From CAIVPM01 sp964477265 (GTDB lineage: Bacteria > Bacteroidota > Bacteroidia > Chitinophagales > Chitinophagaceae): a DNA stretch of 64,000 bases. The stretch lies in NCBI GenBank assembly GCA_964477265.1, contig CAYZDJ010000002.1:255817-319816 (forward strand), read 5' to 3'. The first letter of the stretch is position 1. Each line of letters starts with the position of its first letter. A program made the position numbers and the translations under genes. The notes beneath the pieces were generated by a model that saw only the letters and a list, made by a program, of their open reading frames with translations, searched no databases and was not told where the DNA came from. Shown piece by piece: positions 35,935 to 44,423 of this stretch.

Positions 35935-36702
35935 TTAGCAATTATATATTTTTTCGGCGTTAGCCGTAGTAACCAAAGCTATTTCTTCAATGCTCTCATT
36001 TTTTATATCAGCTATTTTTTGGGCAATAATTTTAATATAACTTGGTTCGTTTCGTTTCCCACGATGTGGTACTGGAGTTAAATAAGGAGCATCAGTTTCA
36101 AGTACAATATACTCTAAATTTATTTTTGGTAATACATCTTGCAAACCTGCTTTTGGATATGTTACCACGCCGCCAATGCCTAATAAAAAATTCATATCAA
36201 TTATTTGTTTTGCAGTTTCATAGCTGCCACCAAAGCAATGAAAAATTCCCTGCAATCCTTTTTTAGCAAAGGGCTTTACCATTTCAATTGTTTCTTGTGT
36301 GGCATTGCGTGTATGAATATTGATGGGCAAACCGTAATCTAACGCCCATTGCATTTGTTGTTCAAAAGCTATGTGCTGTTGTTTGGCAAAAGTTTTATCC
36401 CAGTAAAAATCTAAACCAATTTCTCCAACTGCTGCAAACTTCCTTTGCTTTAAATGTTCTTCCACAGTCTTTAATTCATCTCTATAATTTTCTTTTACAG
36501 AACAAGGATGTAATCCTATCATGGCAAAACAAGTCTCAGGATATTTTTTTTCTAAAGAAAGCATCTCCTGAATATGAGTTGAATCAATAGCTGGTAAAAA
36601 TATTTTTTTTATGCCTGTGTTATTTGCTGAAAGGATTACTGTGTCTATATCTGCTGCAAATTCCTGCAAGTAAATGTGGCTATGTGTGTCTATAAATTCC
36701 AT
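35935..36702 (-). CDS. tatD: TatD family deoxyribonuclease
   Basis: The 255-residue protein is a TatD-type metal-dependent hydrolase. Metal ligands are seen in FIDTHSHIYLQEF, the glutamate of AVGEIGLDFYWD, the histidine of LPINIHTRNA, GIFHCFGG and the aspartate of IVLETDAPYLTPVPHRGKRN. Family members show 3'-5' exonuclease or other phosphoesterase activity. The length is normal. It lies 34 bp upstream of the tRNA-Ser gene on the same strand. Confidence 0.95.
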   Translation of the reverse strand: MEFIDTHSHIYLQEFAADIDTVILSANNTGIKKIFLPAIDSTHIQEMLSLEKKYPETCFAMIGLHPCSVKENYRDELKTVEEHLKQRKFAAVGEIGLDFYWDKTFAKQQHIAFEQQMQWALDYGLPINIHTRNATQETIEMVKPFAKKGLQGIFHCFGGSYETAKQIIDMNFLLGIGGVVTYPKAGLQDVLPKINLEYIVLETDAPYLTPVPHRGKRNEPSYIKIIAQKIADIKNESIEEIALVTTANAEKIYNC

Positions 36703-36815
36703 ATTTTTTTTATGAGTGCAAAATAAAATGTTTCAACAATCGTTTATATATATGTTAGAATTTTAAGAACAAACATCACACGTTAAGAAAGGAAATAATT
36801 AAAGTTTGTTTTCAT

Positions 36816-36868
36816 AGGGTACGGATTAAACACGGGCTGGGGTTTCTACCTCTGGCCTTTCCGTTTTA
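36816..36868 (+). other. GC-rich foldable element upstream of the MFS gene
   Basis: In a 228-bp AT-rich gap, a GC-rich block (36816-36868) can fold with ACGGA (36821-36825) pairing to TCCGT (36860-36864), GGGC pairing to GCCT, and GGGGT-TTCT-ACCTC as a UUCU-loop hairpin. It lies about 65 bp ahead of the MFS ATG and ends in TTTTATA. GGGTTTCTACC recalls the J2/3 strand of purine riboswitches, but the L2 and L3 loop sequences of that class are missing. It may be a cis-regulatory RNA. The identity is unknown. Confidence 0.4.
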
Positions 36869-36930
36869 TATAACACCTTGTTAAAATTATTGTAACTTAT
36901 TTCCTATACATTTAACCCCAAATATTAGAT

Positions 36931-38235
36931 ATGCAAACTGCCAGTAAAAAAGTGGTTAATTCATGGGCAATGTACGATTGGGCAAACAGTGTTTACAACC
37001 TTGTAATTACTTCTACCATTTTTCCTGCATACTTTGAAGAGATAGCAAGAAATAATTCTACAACAAAAGATGTTACATTTTTAGGTAGAACTTTTGCTAA
37101 TTCATCTTTAAATAATTATGCATTAGCTATTGCATTTTTAATTGTAGCATTAATGTCGCCTATACTTTCTTCAATTGCAGATTGCAAGGGCAATAAAAAA
37201 AGCTTTATGCAATTTTTTATGACAATGGGTAGTATTGCCTGTTGTGGTTTGTATTTTTTTAATGGCTTACCCACATTGGGTTTGGGCATTATTTGTATGA
37301 TAGTTGCATGCATTGGCTATTGGAGTAGCCTGGTTTTTTACAACTCCTTTCTACCAGAAATCGCTGCACCAGAAGACAGGGATAGTGTGAGTGCTAAAGG
37401 ATTTGCAATGGGTTACATTGGTAGCGTTATTTTACAAATTGTTTGTTTTGTATTTGTTTTAAATCCAAATATGTTTGGCACAACTACTGGCGGAGCTTCA
37501 AGGTTTTCATTTTTATTAGTTGGAATTTGGTGGTTTGTGTTTGCAATGATCTCATTAAAAGGATTACCCAAAAGTCAACCATCAGTAGTAAAGCAAACAA
37601 ACGAAGGTGTAATAAAACAAGGCTATGCAGAGCTATTTAAAGTATGGAAACAATTGATGCATTTACCTGTTTTAAAAAGGTATTTATTTTCATTTTTCTT
37701 TTATAATATGGGTGTGCAAACAGTAATGCTTGCTGCAACTTTATATGGCAAAAGCGAATTAAATATTCCTACAGAAAAATTAATTATTGCCATACTTATT
37801 ATTCAGCTTGTAGCTATTCCAGGTGCATACTTAATGAGTAAATTAAGTGATAAGATTGGTAACATAAAAGCTTTGATGATTGCAGTGGTACTGTGGGTTC
37901 TAGCTTGTTATTTTGGTTACCTTGTTCCTAAAGATGGTATTAACCAGTTTTATGTTTTAGCAACATTGGTTGGCTTTATTATGGGTGGCATACAATCGCT
38001 TAGCAGAAGCACTTACAGCAAGCTAATGCCTGAAACAAAAGATACTACTTCCTTCTTTAGTTTTTTTGATGTAACAGAAAAAATTGCAATAGTTATTGGT
38101 ATGTTTAGCTTTGGGTTAATTACTGAGGCAACAGGTAACCAACGCAATAGTGTATTGGCTTTGATAATATTTTTTATTATCGGATTAATAGGATTGTTTT
38201 TTACATTAAAAGTCAGTAAAGTCAATAAGTCATAG
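36931..38235 (+). CDS. MFS transporter, Atg22/UMF1 family
   Basis: The 434-residue protein has about twelve membrane helices and the family opening VVNSWAMYDWANSVYNLVIT, shared with Atg22-like (UMF1) major facilitators. Other conserved parts are YWSSLVFYNSFLPEIAAPEDRD, VSAKGFAMGYIGS and GGIQSLSRSTYSKLMP. Family members in yeast export amino acids from vacuoles. Bacterial substrates are not established. The upstream GC-rich structure may control it. It is monocistronic or joined to the MBL-fold gene 55 bp downstream. Confidence 0.92.
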   Translation: MQTASKKVVNSWAMYDWANSVYNLVITSTIFPAYFEEIARNNSTTKDVTFLGRTFANSSLNNYALAIAFLIVALMSPILSSIADCKGNKKSFMQFFMTMGSIACCGLYFFNGLPTLGLGIICMIVACIGYWSSLVFYNSFLPEIAAPEDRDSVSAKGFAMGYIGSVILQIVCFVFVLNPNMFGTTTGGASRFSFLLVGIWWFVFAMISLKGLPKSQPSVVKQTNEGVIKQGYAELFKVWKQLMHLPVLKRYLFSFFFYNMGVQTVMLAATLYGKSELNIPTEKLIIAILIIQLVAIPGAYLMSKLSDKIGNIKALMIAVVLWVLACYFGYLVPKDGINQFYVLATLVGFIMGGIQSLSRSTYSKLMPETKDTTSFFSFFDVTEKIAIVIGMFSFGLITEATGNQRNSVLALIIFFIIGLIGLFFTLKVSKVNKS

Positions 38236-38290
38236 GGGTCATTAGACATTGAGTATAATCAGAAATTAGAAATAGCAAATAAGAAATATA

Positions 38291-39190
38291 ATGAATTTAT
38301 ATACCATAGAAACAGAAAATTTTAAGCTTGACGGTGGTGCCATGTTTGGAGTTGTGCCAAAAACTATGTGGCAAAAATTAAATGCACCAGATGAAAATAA
38401 TATGTGCAGTTGGGCAATGCGTTGCTTATTGATAGAAGATGGCAATAAGCTAATTTTAGTTGACAATGGCATTGGCAATAAACAAGATGAAAAATTCTTT
38501 TCTCATTACTATTTGCATGGCAATAACACACTTGAAAGTTCACTAAAAAAATATGGCTTTAGTAAAGATGATATAACTGATGTAGTGCTTACCCACCTTC
38601 ACTTTGACCATTGTGGTGGAAGTGTAGAAAGAGTTGGAGATAAACTGCAAGTTGCTTTTAAAAATGCAACTTATTGGAGTAATGCAACACATTGGCAATG
38701 GGCAACAAATCCTAATGACAGAGAGAAAGCTTCATTCTTAAAAGAAAATATTTTGCCTATACAGGAAAGTGGGCAATTGCAGTTTATCAATAATGTTGCT
38801 GAAGCAAATCATAATGCAAAAACAATAAAGGAAGTTGCAAACAATCCATTGCAAACTATCGCATCAACAATTACAAATGACATTAGCTTTAAAATTGTAA
38901 ATGGACATACTGATGCTATGATGTTGCCAACTATACAATACAAGGGAAGAACGATTGTGTTTATGGCAGATTTATTACCAAGTGCTGCACATATTCCTAT
39001 TCCTTATGTTATGGCTTATGATATGTTTCCTTTAACAACTTTGCAGGAAAAAAAATCATTTTTAAATGAAGCTGTAACCAACGATTATGTATTGTTTTTT
39101 GAACATGATAAAGACAATGAATGCTGCACCTTGCAACAAACTGAAAAAGGAGTAAGAGTAAAAGATTTGTTTAAACTAAACGAATTATAA
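38291..39190 (+). CDS. MBL-fold metallo-hydrolase, lactonase-like
   Basis: This 299-residue protein has the metal-binding HxHxDH motif in VLTHLHFDHCGGSVERVG and later ligands in FKIVNGHTDAMMLPT, VFMADLLPSAAHIP and the end histidine FFEHDKDNEC. The layout resembles quorum-quenching lactonases and related cytoplasmic hydrolases, but no substrate can be set. It lacks a signal peptide. A degenerate ATTTCTA-like repeat precedes the ATG. It converges on aroE with a 15-bp gap. Confidence 0.88.
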   Translation: MNLYTIETENFKLDGGAMFGVVPKTMWQKLNAPDENNMCSWAMRCLLIEDGNKLILVDNGIGNKQDEKFFSHYYLHGNNTLESSLKKYGFSKDDITDVVLTHLHFDHCGGSVERVGDKLQVAFKNATYWSNATHWQWATNPNDREKASFLKENILPIQESGQLQFINNVAEANHNAKTIKEVANNPLQTIASTITNDISFKIVNGHTDAMMLPTIQYKGRTIVFMADLLPSAAHIPIPYVMAYDMFPLTTLQEKKSFLNEAVTNDYVLFFEHDKDNECCTLQQTEKGVRVKDLFKLNEL

Positions 39191-39205
39191 ACTGTGATAT
39201 CTGTG

Positions 39206-39976
39206 TTATCCTTGAGAAAACTCATTCCAAATTCTCCAATTTTCTTCTGCCTGAATACACAACATTTCATAACCATTTTTTGCAAAAGCATTTCGCTGCA
39301 ATCCTTTATTCATAAAGGTTGTAACAGGTGGGTTATATACTAAATCAAACAAATAATGTTGTGGTGTTATATGTTGATATGGAATGTTTGGGCATTCATC
39401 AACCTTTGGAAAAGTGCCAAGTGGTGTTGTGTTTATGATGATTAAATGAGATTGAATAATTGCTTCATCAACATCTTCATAGCTTATACTTTCTTCAGTT
39501 TTGTTTCTTGTAACAATAGTAAAATCTATGCTTAATTTTTGCAACACATATTTTATTGCTTGTGCTGCACCACCATTTCCCAAAACCAATGCTTTGGTAT
39601 GATATGGTTTTAAGTTTTGTGTAAAAGATTTTTCAAAACCGATAACATCTGTATTAAAACCAATCAATTTGCTATTAAAAATTTTAATACAATTGCAAGC
39701 ATCTATTTCTTTAACAATATTATCACAACCATCTAAAATCCTTACTACTGCTTGCTTATAAGGAATAGTGACAGCTAATCCTTTAATGTTTTTATTTGAA
39801 ATTATTGTTTGCAATTCATCAATACTTTCAATATCATATTCATTAAAAACAACATCCATCAACCCTTCTTCCTTAAACTTATTATCAAAATATTGCTTAG
39901 AAAAAGAATGTGTTAATGGATGACCTATTAAACCAAATTCTCGTTCCTCGTTTATGGTTTCTCGTTTGTCGTTCAT
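39206..39976 (-). CDS. aroE: Shikimate dehydrogenase
   Basis: The 256-residue protein reduces 3-dehydroshikimate to shikimate with NADPH. The shikimate site is seen in GLIGHPLTHSFSKQYFDNKF, the catalytic lysine in AVTIPYKQAVV, and cofactor binding in GNGGAAQAIKYVL followed by IVTRNKTEE. The first residues (MNDKRETINEERE) precede the usual start of the family and are encoded by ACGAGAAAC-type repeat DNA. Its pathway partner aroK is at 25954. The 3' end includes part of an ACACAGA-type repeat. Confidence 0.94.
   Translation of the reverse strand: MNDKRETINEEREFGLIGHPLTHSFSKQYFDNKFKEEGLMDVVFNEYDIESIDELQTIISNKNIKGLAVTIPYKQAVVRILDGCDNIVKEIDACNCIKIFNSKLIGFNTDVIGFEKSFTQNLKPYHTKALVLGNGGAAQAIKYVLQKLSIDFTIVTRNKTEESISYEDVDEAIIQSHLIIINTTPLGTFPKVDECPNIPYQHITPQHYLFDLVYNPPVTTFMNKGLQRNAFAKNGYEMLCIQAEENWRIWNEFSQG
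39930..39976. repeat. ACGAGAAAC-type repeat at the aroE start
   Basis: The plus strand carries CTCGTTCCTCGTTTATGG then TTTCTCGTTTGTCGTTC, the inverse of the repeat units in valS and after pheT. It covers the aroE ATG and its first 15 codons. Confidence 0.6.
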
Positions 39977-40004
39977 AAATTAGAAACAATTAGTTTACTT
40001 AAAT

Positions 40005-40024
40005 CCTCCTTCAGGGGTTAGGGG
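40005..40024. repeat. CCCCTAAAGGGG-type dispersed repeat, single copy
   Basis: CCTCCTTCAGGGGTTAGGGG lies in the 50-bp gap between aroE and the ComA-like gene, 3 bp after the latter's stop codon in the minus-strand reading direction. Confidence 0.65.
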
Positions 40025-40026
40025 TT

Positions 40027-40788
40027 TTATTTATCCAAATACAAATAAAATGTATCGCCACGTAAACCTATTCTCATTGCTTCAAGTGCTATAACCTCGT
40101 GTGGTGCTATGTTTCCAAGATTTACATTACAACCAATTAATTCTAAAAAATAAAGTTGCTGTGCTTTTTGTGGTGCTTCCCATAAAATTTTTTCTTCAGG
40201 TATTTGGGTTAAAATTTCCTGCACCAAACCTTCCCTTACTTCACCACTGCCTCTGTAAATACCAACATTACCAGCTTCCCTGGCTTCTGCAATTACATAG
40301 CTGCTGCCTGCTTCCAATTCAGCCCTCATTAGTTCAATCCATTTATATGGAGGCATAATGTGTGTAGCATCCTTGCTGCCAACTTCACTTAATACAGTTC
40401 CATATTTTGTAAGCTTTTCAATGTAGCCACACTTTTCAGCATGAGGAATGGTGATACTGCCATCACTCACTTCCATATATTCAATACCATAATCTTTGCA
40501 AATAGCAATATAATCGTCAATCTGATTGCGAATTAAAAATGCCTCAAATAAAGTACCTCCAAAGTAAACAGGCATTCCTGCATTTTTATATACTTCAATT
40601 TTTTCTTTTAGGTTTGGAGTTACAAAAGCAGTTCCAAAACCAAGCTTAACAATATCAACATGCGGCGATGATACTTCAAGAAAATTTTTGGCTTCATTAA
40701 CGCTTAAGCCTTTGTCCATAACCATTGTAATGCCTTTATGACGTGGCTTTGCATAGCGTTCTGGTATTTGTGATAAATTAAAATTCAT
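40027..40788 (-). CDS. Phosphosulfolactate synthase (ComA) family protein
   Basis: This 253-residue TIM-barrel protein matches the ComA family, which adds sulfite to phosphoenolpyruvate to give phosphosulfolactate. Typical parts are GITMVMDKGLSVNEAKNFLE, DIVKLGFGTAFV, YFGGTLFEAF, EVSDGSITI, VLSEVGSKDAT and IAEAREAGNVGIYRGSGEVR, with the barrel residues that bind PEP phosphate and metal. In archaea it starts coenzyme M synthesis. In Bacteroidota the product use is not settled, and sulfolactate or sulfonolipid precursors are possible. The upstream gene for its partner phosphatase is not in the window. It lies 50 bp upstream of aroE. Confidence 0.88.
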   Translation of the reverse strand: MNFNLSQIPERYAKPRHKGITMVMDKGLSVNEAKNFLEVSSPHVDIVKLGFGTAFVTPNLKEKIEVYKNAGMPVYFGGTLFEAFLIRNQIDDYIAICKDYGIEYMEVSDGSITIPHAEKCGYIEKLTKYGTVLSEVGSKDATHIMPPYKWIELMRAELEAGSSYVIAEAREAGNVGIYRGSGEVREGLVQEILTQIPEEKILWEAPQKAQQLYFLELIGCNVNLGNIAPHEVIALEAMRIGLRGDTFYLYLDK

Positions 40789-40892
40789 TGCTGTGTATTA
40801 ATTTTTATGCTGGCAAATTTATGTGTTGCATTTATTGAATAATATGATAAAAATCAATTTCCGTTTTTCGTGGATAATTGTTCGGTTTAAGT

Positions 40893-40927
40893 GGTTTAAA
40901 CCAAATTCGTTCATAACAATATATTTG
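40893..40927 (+). promoter_or_regulatory. pheT promoter region with short palindrome
   Basis: TATATTTG (40920-40927) matches TAnnTTTG, 19 bp before the pheT ATG. The 10-bp palindrome GGTTTAAACC (40893-40902) lies where a -33 element would sit and may be an operator. No TTTG -33 box is visible. Confidence 0.45.
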
Positions 40928-40946
40928 CAGCAAACACAAGTACATA

Positions 40947-43361
40947 ATGACAATAAGCTATAATTGGTTAAGTGAGTATTTGCCAGAACAAATTGAACCT
41001 GAAAAACTTTCAAAAATTTTAACGTCCATTGGTTTGGAAGTTGAAAGCTTAGAGAAATATGAAAGCGTAAAAGGCGGTCTTGAAGGTTTGGTAATTGGTG
41101 AGGTTTTGGAATGTGAAAAGCATCCTAATGCAGATAAGCTAAGCGTTACAAAAGTGAATGTTGGCAGTGGCGAGAACTTACAAATTGTATGTGGAGCAAG
41201 CAATGTAGCTGCTGGGCAAAAAGTTGTTGTTGCAACTGTTGGCAATACTATTTATCCTGTAAGTGGCGAGCCTTTAACAATGCGTGTTGCAAAAATAAGA
41301 AGTGTGGAAAGCTATGGAATGATATGTGCTGAAGATGAAATTGGATTGGGTACAAGTCATGCTGGCATTATGGTTTTGCCAAATGATGTTGTTGTTGGAA
41401 CTAAAGCTGCTGATTACTTTAAACCTTACACAGACTGGATTTATGAAATTGGTTTAACACCAAACAGGATGGATGCTCAAAGCCATTTAGGAGTTGCAAA
41501 AGATGTGTGTGCTTACTTAACACATCATACCAACCATGTAGCAAAAGTTAATCTACCTTTTGCAAATAATTTTAAACCAGATAATACTACTGCCAACTTT
41601 AAAGTTATTGTAGAAGAAGCAAATGCTTGTCCACGTTATGCTGGTGTAAGCATTAGCAATGTAAAAGTTGGTGCAAGCCCAAAATGGTTAAAGGATAAAC
41701 TTGAAGCTATTGGTGTAAGAAGCATCAACAATATAGTTGATGTTACCAATTTTATACTTCACGAAACAGGGCAACCTTTGCATGCATTTGATGCTAATGA
41801 AATTGCTGGAAACACAGTAATAATAAAGACTTTGGCAGAAGGAACAAATTTTATTTCGCTTGATGAAAAGGCAAGAAAGCTTACTGCAAATGATATAATG
41901 ATTTGTGATGGAGAAGAAAAACCAATGTGCATTGGCGGTGTGTTTGGTGGCTTAAAAAGTGGAGTAAAAGAAACCACAACAAATATATTTTTAGAGAGTG
42001 CCTGCTTTAATGCAACATCAATTCGCAAAACAAGTTTGCACCATAATTTAAGGACTGATGCTGCAACAAGATTTGAAAAAGGAGTTGACATAAGCAATTG
42101 TGTAAATGTGCTGCAACGTGCAGCCTTGTTGATTAAAGAAGTTGCAGGAGGAGAAATTAGCAGCGATGTAATTGATGTGTATTTACAACAAAAAGAAAGA
42201 ACAACAGTTTCTATAAAGTATCATTACTTAAAAAAATTGAGTGGCAAAAATTATCATCCTGATGCTGTTAAAAAAATATTGGCAGCCCTGGGTTTTGATA
42301 TTGTAAGAGATGGAATTGATGAGCTACAGGTTGCTGTGCCTTTTAGTAAAACTGATATTAATTTACCAGCAGATATTGTAGAAGAAGTGATAAGGATTGA
42401 TGGTATTGATAATATTGAAATACCAACAACCATAACTATTACACCAAGTATTGATACAAGCAAAACCAAAGAAAGGCTTAAAGAAAAATTAGCTACATAT
42501 CTTGTTGGGCAAGGCTTTAATGAAATTCTTACTAATTCAATTACCAATAGTAAATATTACAATGAAGAGATTTTGCAATCAACTGTGAAAATGTTGAATA
42601 GCTTAACTGTTGAATTGGATGTAATGCGTCCAAGCCTTGTAGAGACTGGGCTTGAGACAATTGCTTTTAACAATAACAGAAAAAATAATAACCTGCAATT
42701 GTTTGAATTTGGTAAAACTTATCATCAAAAAGAGGTTGGTAAATACAAAGAGTACGAACATTTAGCTTTGTACTTTACTGGCAATACCAACGAAGATGAA
42801 TGGAAAGAAAAGGCAAAGCCAAATGATTTTTACAGGGCAAAAAACATTGCAGCATCTTTAATAGCATTGTGTGGTTTAAATGATATTCATTTTGCCAATA
42901 ATGAAAATATAATTGAAGTTTTTAATGGCAAGCAAAAACTGGGTTATATCAATCAAATAAACAAAAAACAGCTAACGAATTTTGATATTAAACAAGCTGT
43001 AGTATATGTAGATATTGACTTTGCAGCTTTGCTTAGTGCAGTAGAAAAAAATAAAATAACGTATAAGGAAGTGGCAAAATTTCCTGCTGTGCAAAGGGAT
43101 TTGGCATTAATAGTTGATAGTAAAATTCAATATCACCAGATAGAAGAAATAATTAAAAAACTTAAGCTTAGTAAATTGCAAGGCACAAGATTGTTTGATG
43201 TATTTGAAAGTGATAAATTGGGCGTTGGCAAAAAGTCTTTAGCCATTAACTTTACTTTTATTGATGAAGAAAAAACCTTAACTGACAAGGAGATTGAAGG
43301 AATGATGGGTAAATTAATTTCGAGTTTTGAAAAAGAAATTGGGGCTGAGATAAGGAAATAA
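40947..43361 (+). CDS. pheT: Phenylalanine--tRNA ligase beta subunit
   Basis: The 804-residue protein is the beta chain of the alpha2-beta2 enzyme that charges tRNA-Phe. Domains in order are the N-terminal part MTISYNWLSEYLPEQIEPEK, an OB-fold tRNA-binding domain (residues about 45-155), the B3/B4 editing domain (about 210-380), B5 (about 400-475), the synthetase-like core and a C-terminal ferredoxin-fold anticodon domain (VAKFPAVQRDLALIVDS to the end). pheS is not adjacent. The gap to the next gene is an imperfect inverted repeat. Confidence 0.97.
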   Translation: MTISYNWLSEYLPEQIEPEKLSKILTSIGLEVESLEKYESVKGGLEGLVIGEVLECEKHPNADKLSVTKVNVGSGENLQIVCGASNVAAGQKVVVATVGNTIYPVSGEPLTMRVAKIRSVESYGMICAEDEIGLGTSHAGIMVLPNDVVVGTKAADYFKPYTDWIYEIGLTPNRMDAQSHLGVAKDVCAYLTHHTNHVAKVNLPFANNFKPDNTTANFKVIVEEANACPRYAGVSISNVKVGASPKWLKDKLEAIGVRSINNIVDVTNFILHETGQPLHAFDANEIAGNTVIIKTLAEGTNFISLDEKARKLTANDIMICDGEEKPMCIGGVFGGLKSGVKETTTNIFLESACFNATSIRKTSLHHNLRTDAATRFEKGVDISNCVNVLQRAALLIKEVAGGEISSDVIDVYLQQKERTTVSIKYHYLKKLSGKNYHPDAVKKILAALGFDIVRDGIDELQVAVPFSKTDINLPADIVEEVIRIDGIDNIEIPTTITITPSIDTSKTKERLKEKLATYLVGQGFNEILTNSITNSKYYNEEILQSTVKMLNSLTVELDVMRPSLVETGLETIAFNNNRKNNNLQLFEFGKTYHQKEVGKYKEYEHLALYFTGNTNEDEWKEKAKPNDFYRAKNIAASLIALCGLNDIHFANNENIIEVFNGKQKLGYINQINKKQLTNFDIKQAVVYVDIDFAALLSAVEKNKITYKEVAKFPAVQRDLALIVDSKIQYHQIEEIIKKLKLSKLQGTRLFDVFESDKLGVGKKSLAINFTFIDEEKTLTDKEIEGMMGKLISSFEKEIGAEIRK

Positions 43362-43367
43362 AACCAG

Positions 43368-43446
43368 TTTCTCGTTTCTTGTTCCTCGTTTTTAACAGTA
43401 ATTTTGTTAACGAGAAAATAACTAACGAGAAACAAGAAACAAGAAA
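43368..43446. repeat. ACGAGAAAC-type inverted repeat
   Basis: TTTCTCGTTTCTTGTTCC at the left arm (43368-43390) and AACGAGAAACAAGAAAC at the right arm (43424-43446) are inverse copies, matching at 21 of 23 positions by eye, around a 33-bp centre. The element fills the pheT to coiled-coil gene gap. Related units occur in valS and aroE. Confidence 0.75.
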
Positions 43447-43451
43447 CGCAT

Positions 43452-43730
43452 TTGCAACAACTAATAACCATAAAACAAAAGCTGCAACAACTTATTAAGC
43501 AGCATCAGCAATTGCAAAAAGAAAACTTGCAGTTAAAGGATAATGCTGAAAAGAACTTGACCACAATACAACAGCAAACCCTTACCATACAAGAGTTACA
43601 GAAGAAATTGGATATTGCACAAATACAGCAAACACAATTAAGCAAGCAAGATAAACAGGCATTGGAAAAAAGAATAAATAATTACTTAAAGGAAATTGAT
43701 GTTTGCCTTTCAATTTTAAATAAAGATTAA
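43452..43730 (+). CDS. Coiled-coil protein upstream of zapA
   Basis: The 92-residue protein is almost entirely one glutamine-, lysine- and leucine-rich coiled coil (residues about 3-75), ending in RINNYLKEIDVCLSILNKD. It starts at a TTG (43452), and no ATG or GTG is in frame. It lies 1 bp ahead of zapA and is probably cotranscribed and coupled with it. By size, coiled-coil content and place it resembles ZapB-like cell-division factors, but coiled coils align too freely for a firm call. Confidence 0.65.
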   Translation: MQQLITIKQKLQQLIKQHQQLQKENLQLKDNAEKNLTTIQQQTLTIQELQKKLDIAQIQQTQLSKQDKQALEKRINNYLKEIDVCLSILNKD

Positions 43731-43731
43731 A

Positions 43732-44019
43732 ATGTCAGAATTAATTCCAGTAAGTGTGGTAATTGCAGACAGAACTTATAGATTAAAAGTTGCTGCCACC
43801 GATGAGGAAGTTTTACGCAAAACCGTAAAGCTCATCAACGATAAAATTGTTGAATATAAAACACAGCTTGCTGGCAAGGATATGCAGGATTTTGTAAGTA
43901 TGGTTTTATTGTGGTTCGCAACATCAAAGCTGCAAGGCACAACAAACTTGTTGCAGGAAAAAAATATTGAGGATGAATTGCAAAACTTGGAGTCTATGAT
44001 AGATAAGGCTTTGAATTAA
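43732..44019 (+). CDS. zapA: Cell division protein ZapA
   Basis: This 95-residue protein has the ZapA layout: an N-terminal beta-hairpin domain (IPVSVVIADRTYRLKVAATD, EEVLRKTVKLINDKI) and a C-terminal helix for tetramer formation (residues about 45-92). ZapA binds and bundles FtsZ at the division ring. The start is 1 bp after the coiled-coil gene's stop. The neighbourhood, pheT to zapA, is familiar from Bacteroidota genomes. Confidence 0.9.
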   Translation: MSELIPVSVVIADRTYRLKVAATDEEVLRKTVKLINDKIVEYKTQLAGKDMQDFVSMVLLWFATSKLQGTTNLLQEKNIEDELQNLESMIDKALN

Positions 44020-44106
44020 CTTTGCTAAATTAAAAATGGATACAATTTTTATTGCATCACATTTTACCAACAAAAAAATATACTATTATTGCACCAAATT
44101 ATTGCT

Positions 44107-44310
44107 ATGGAACATAATCATCATCAAGCAGGCGTTATTAAAAACTATACTGGCACTGCACTTTTATCATTTTGTATAATGTTTTTTTTGTTTGTTTCTT
44201 TATCGCGTTGCAAAGGTCCTTACGAACCACCTGCTCCACATCACAGCAAAGTTGCTACAACTCAAGAGCATCATGGTAATGAACATCATAAAGCTGAAGA
44301 ACACCATTAA
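44107..44310 (+). CDS. Small histidine-rich membrane protein
   Basis: The 67-residue protein has histidines at both ends (MEHNHHQAG and PHHSKVATTQEHHGNEHHKA) and a single membrane helix (ALLSFCIMFFLFVSLS). A cysteine follows the helix (SRCKG), so it could be a lipoprotein or a simple anchored peptide. The histidine tail suggests binding of zinc, copper or nickel ions, which is an inference. The ATG at 44107 is preferred over TTG at 44089. No metal-transport gene is adjacent. Confidence 0.55.
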   Translation: MEHNHHQAGVIKNYTGTALLSFCIMFFLFVSLSRCKGPYEPPAPHHSKVATTQEHHGNEHHKAEEHH

Positions 44311-44423
44311 TTTATTTTTTAATTTTATATAGTTATTTGTATAAACTACAGTAACTGCTTTAAAACATCTGAGTTGTTGATTTATAGTCAAACAAATCAG
44401 GTGTTTTCTTTTTATAAAAATTT

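Noticed and set aside
36816..36868. Assignment of the GC-rich element as a purine riboswitch
   Set aside because: Only the TTTCTACC strand fits. The conserved loop sequences (GATATGG and CCGTAAA type) and the three-way junction arms are missing.
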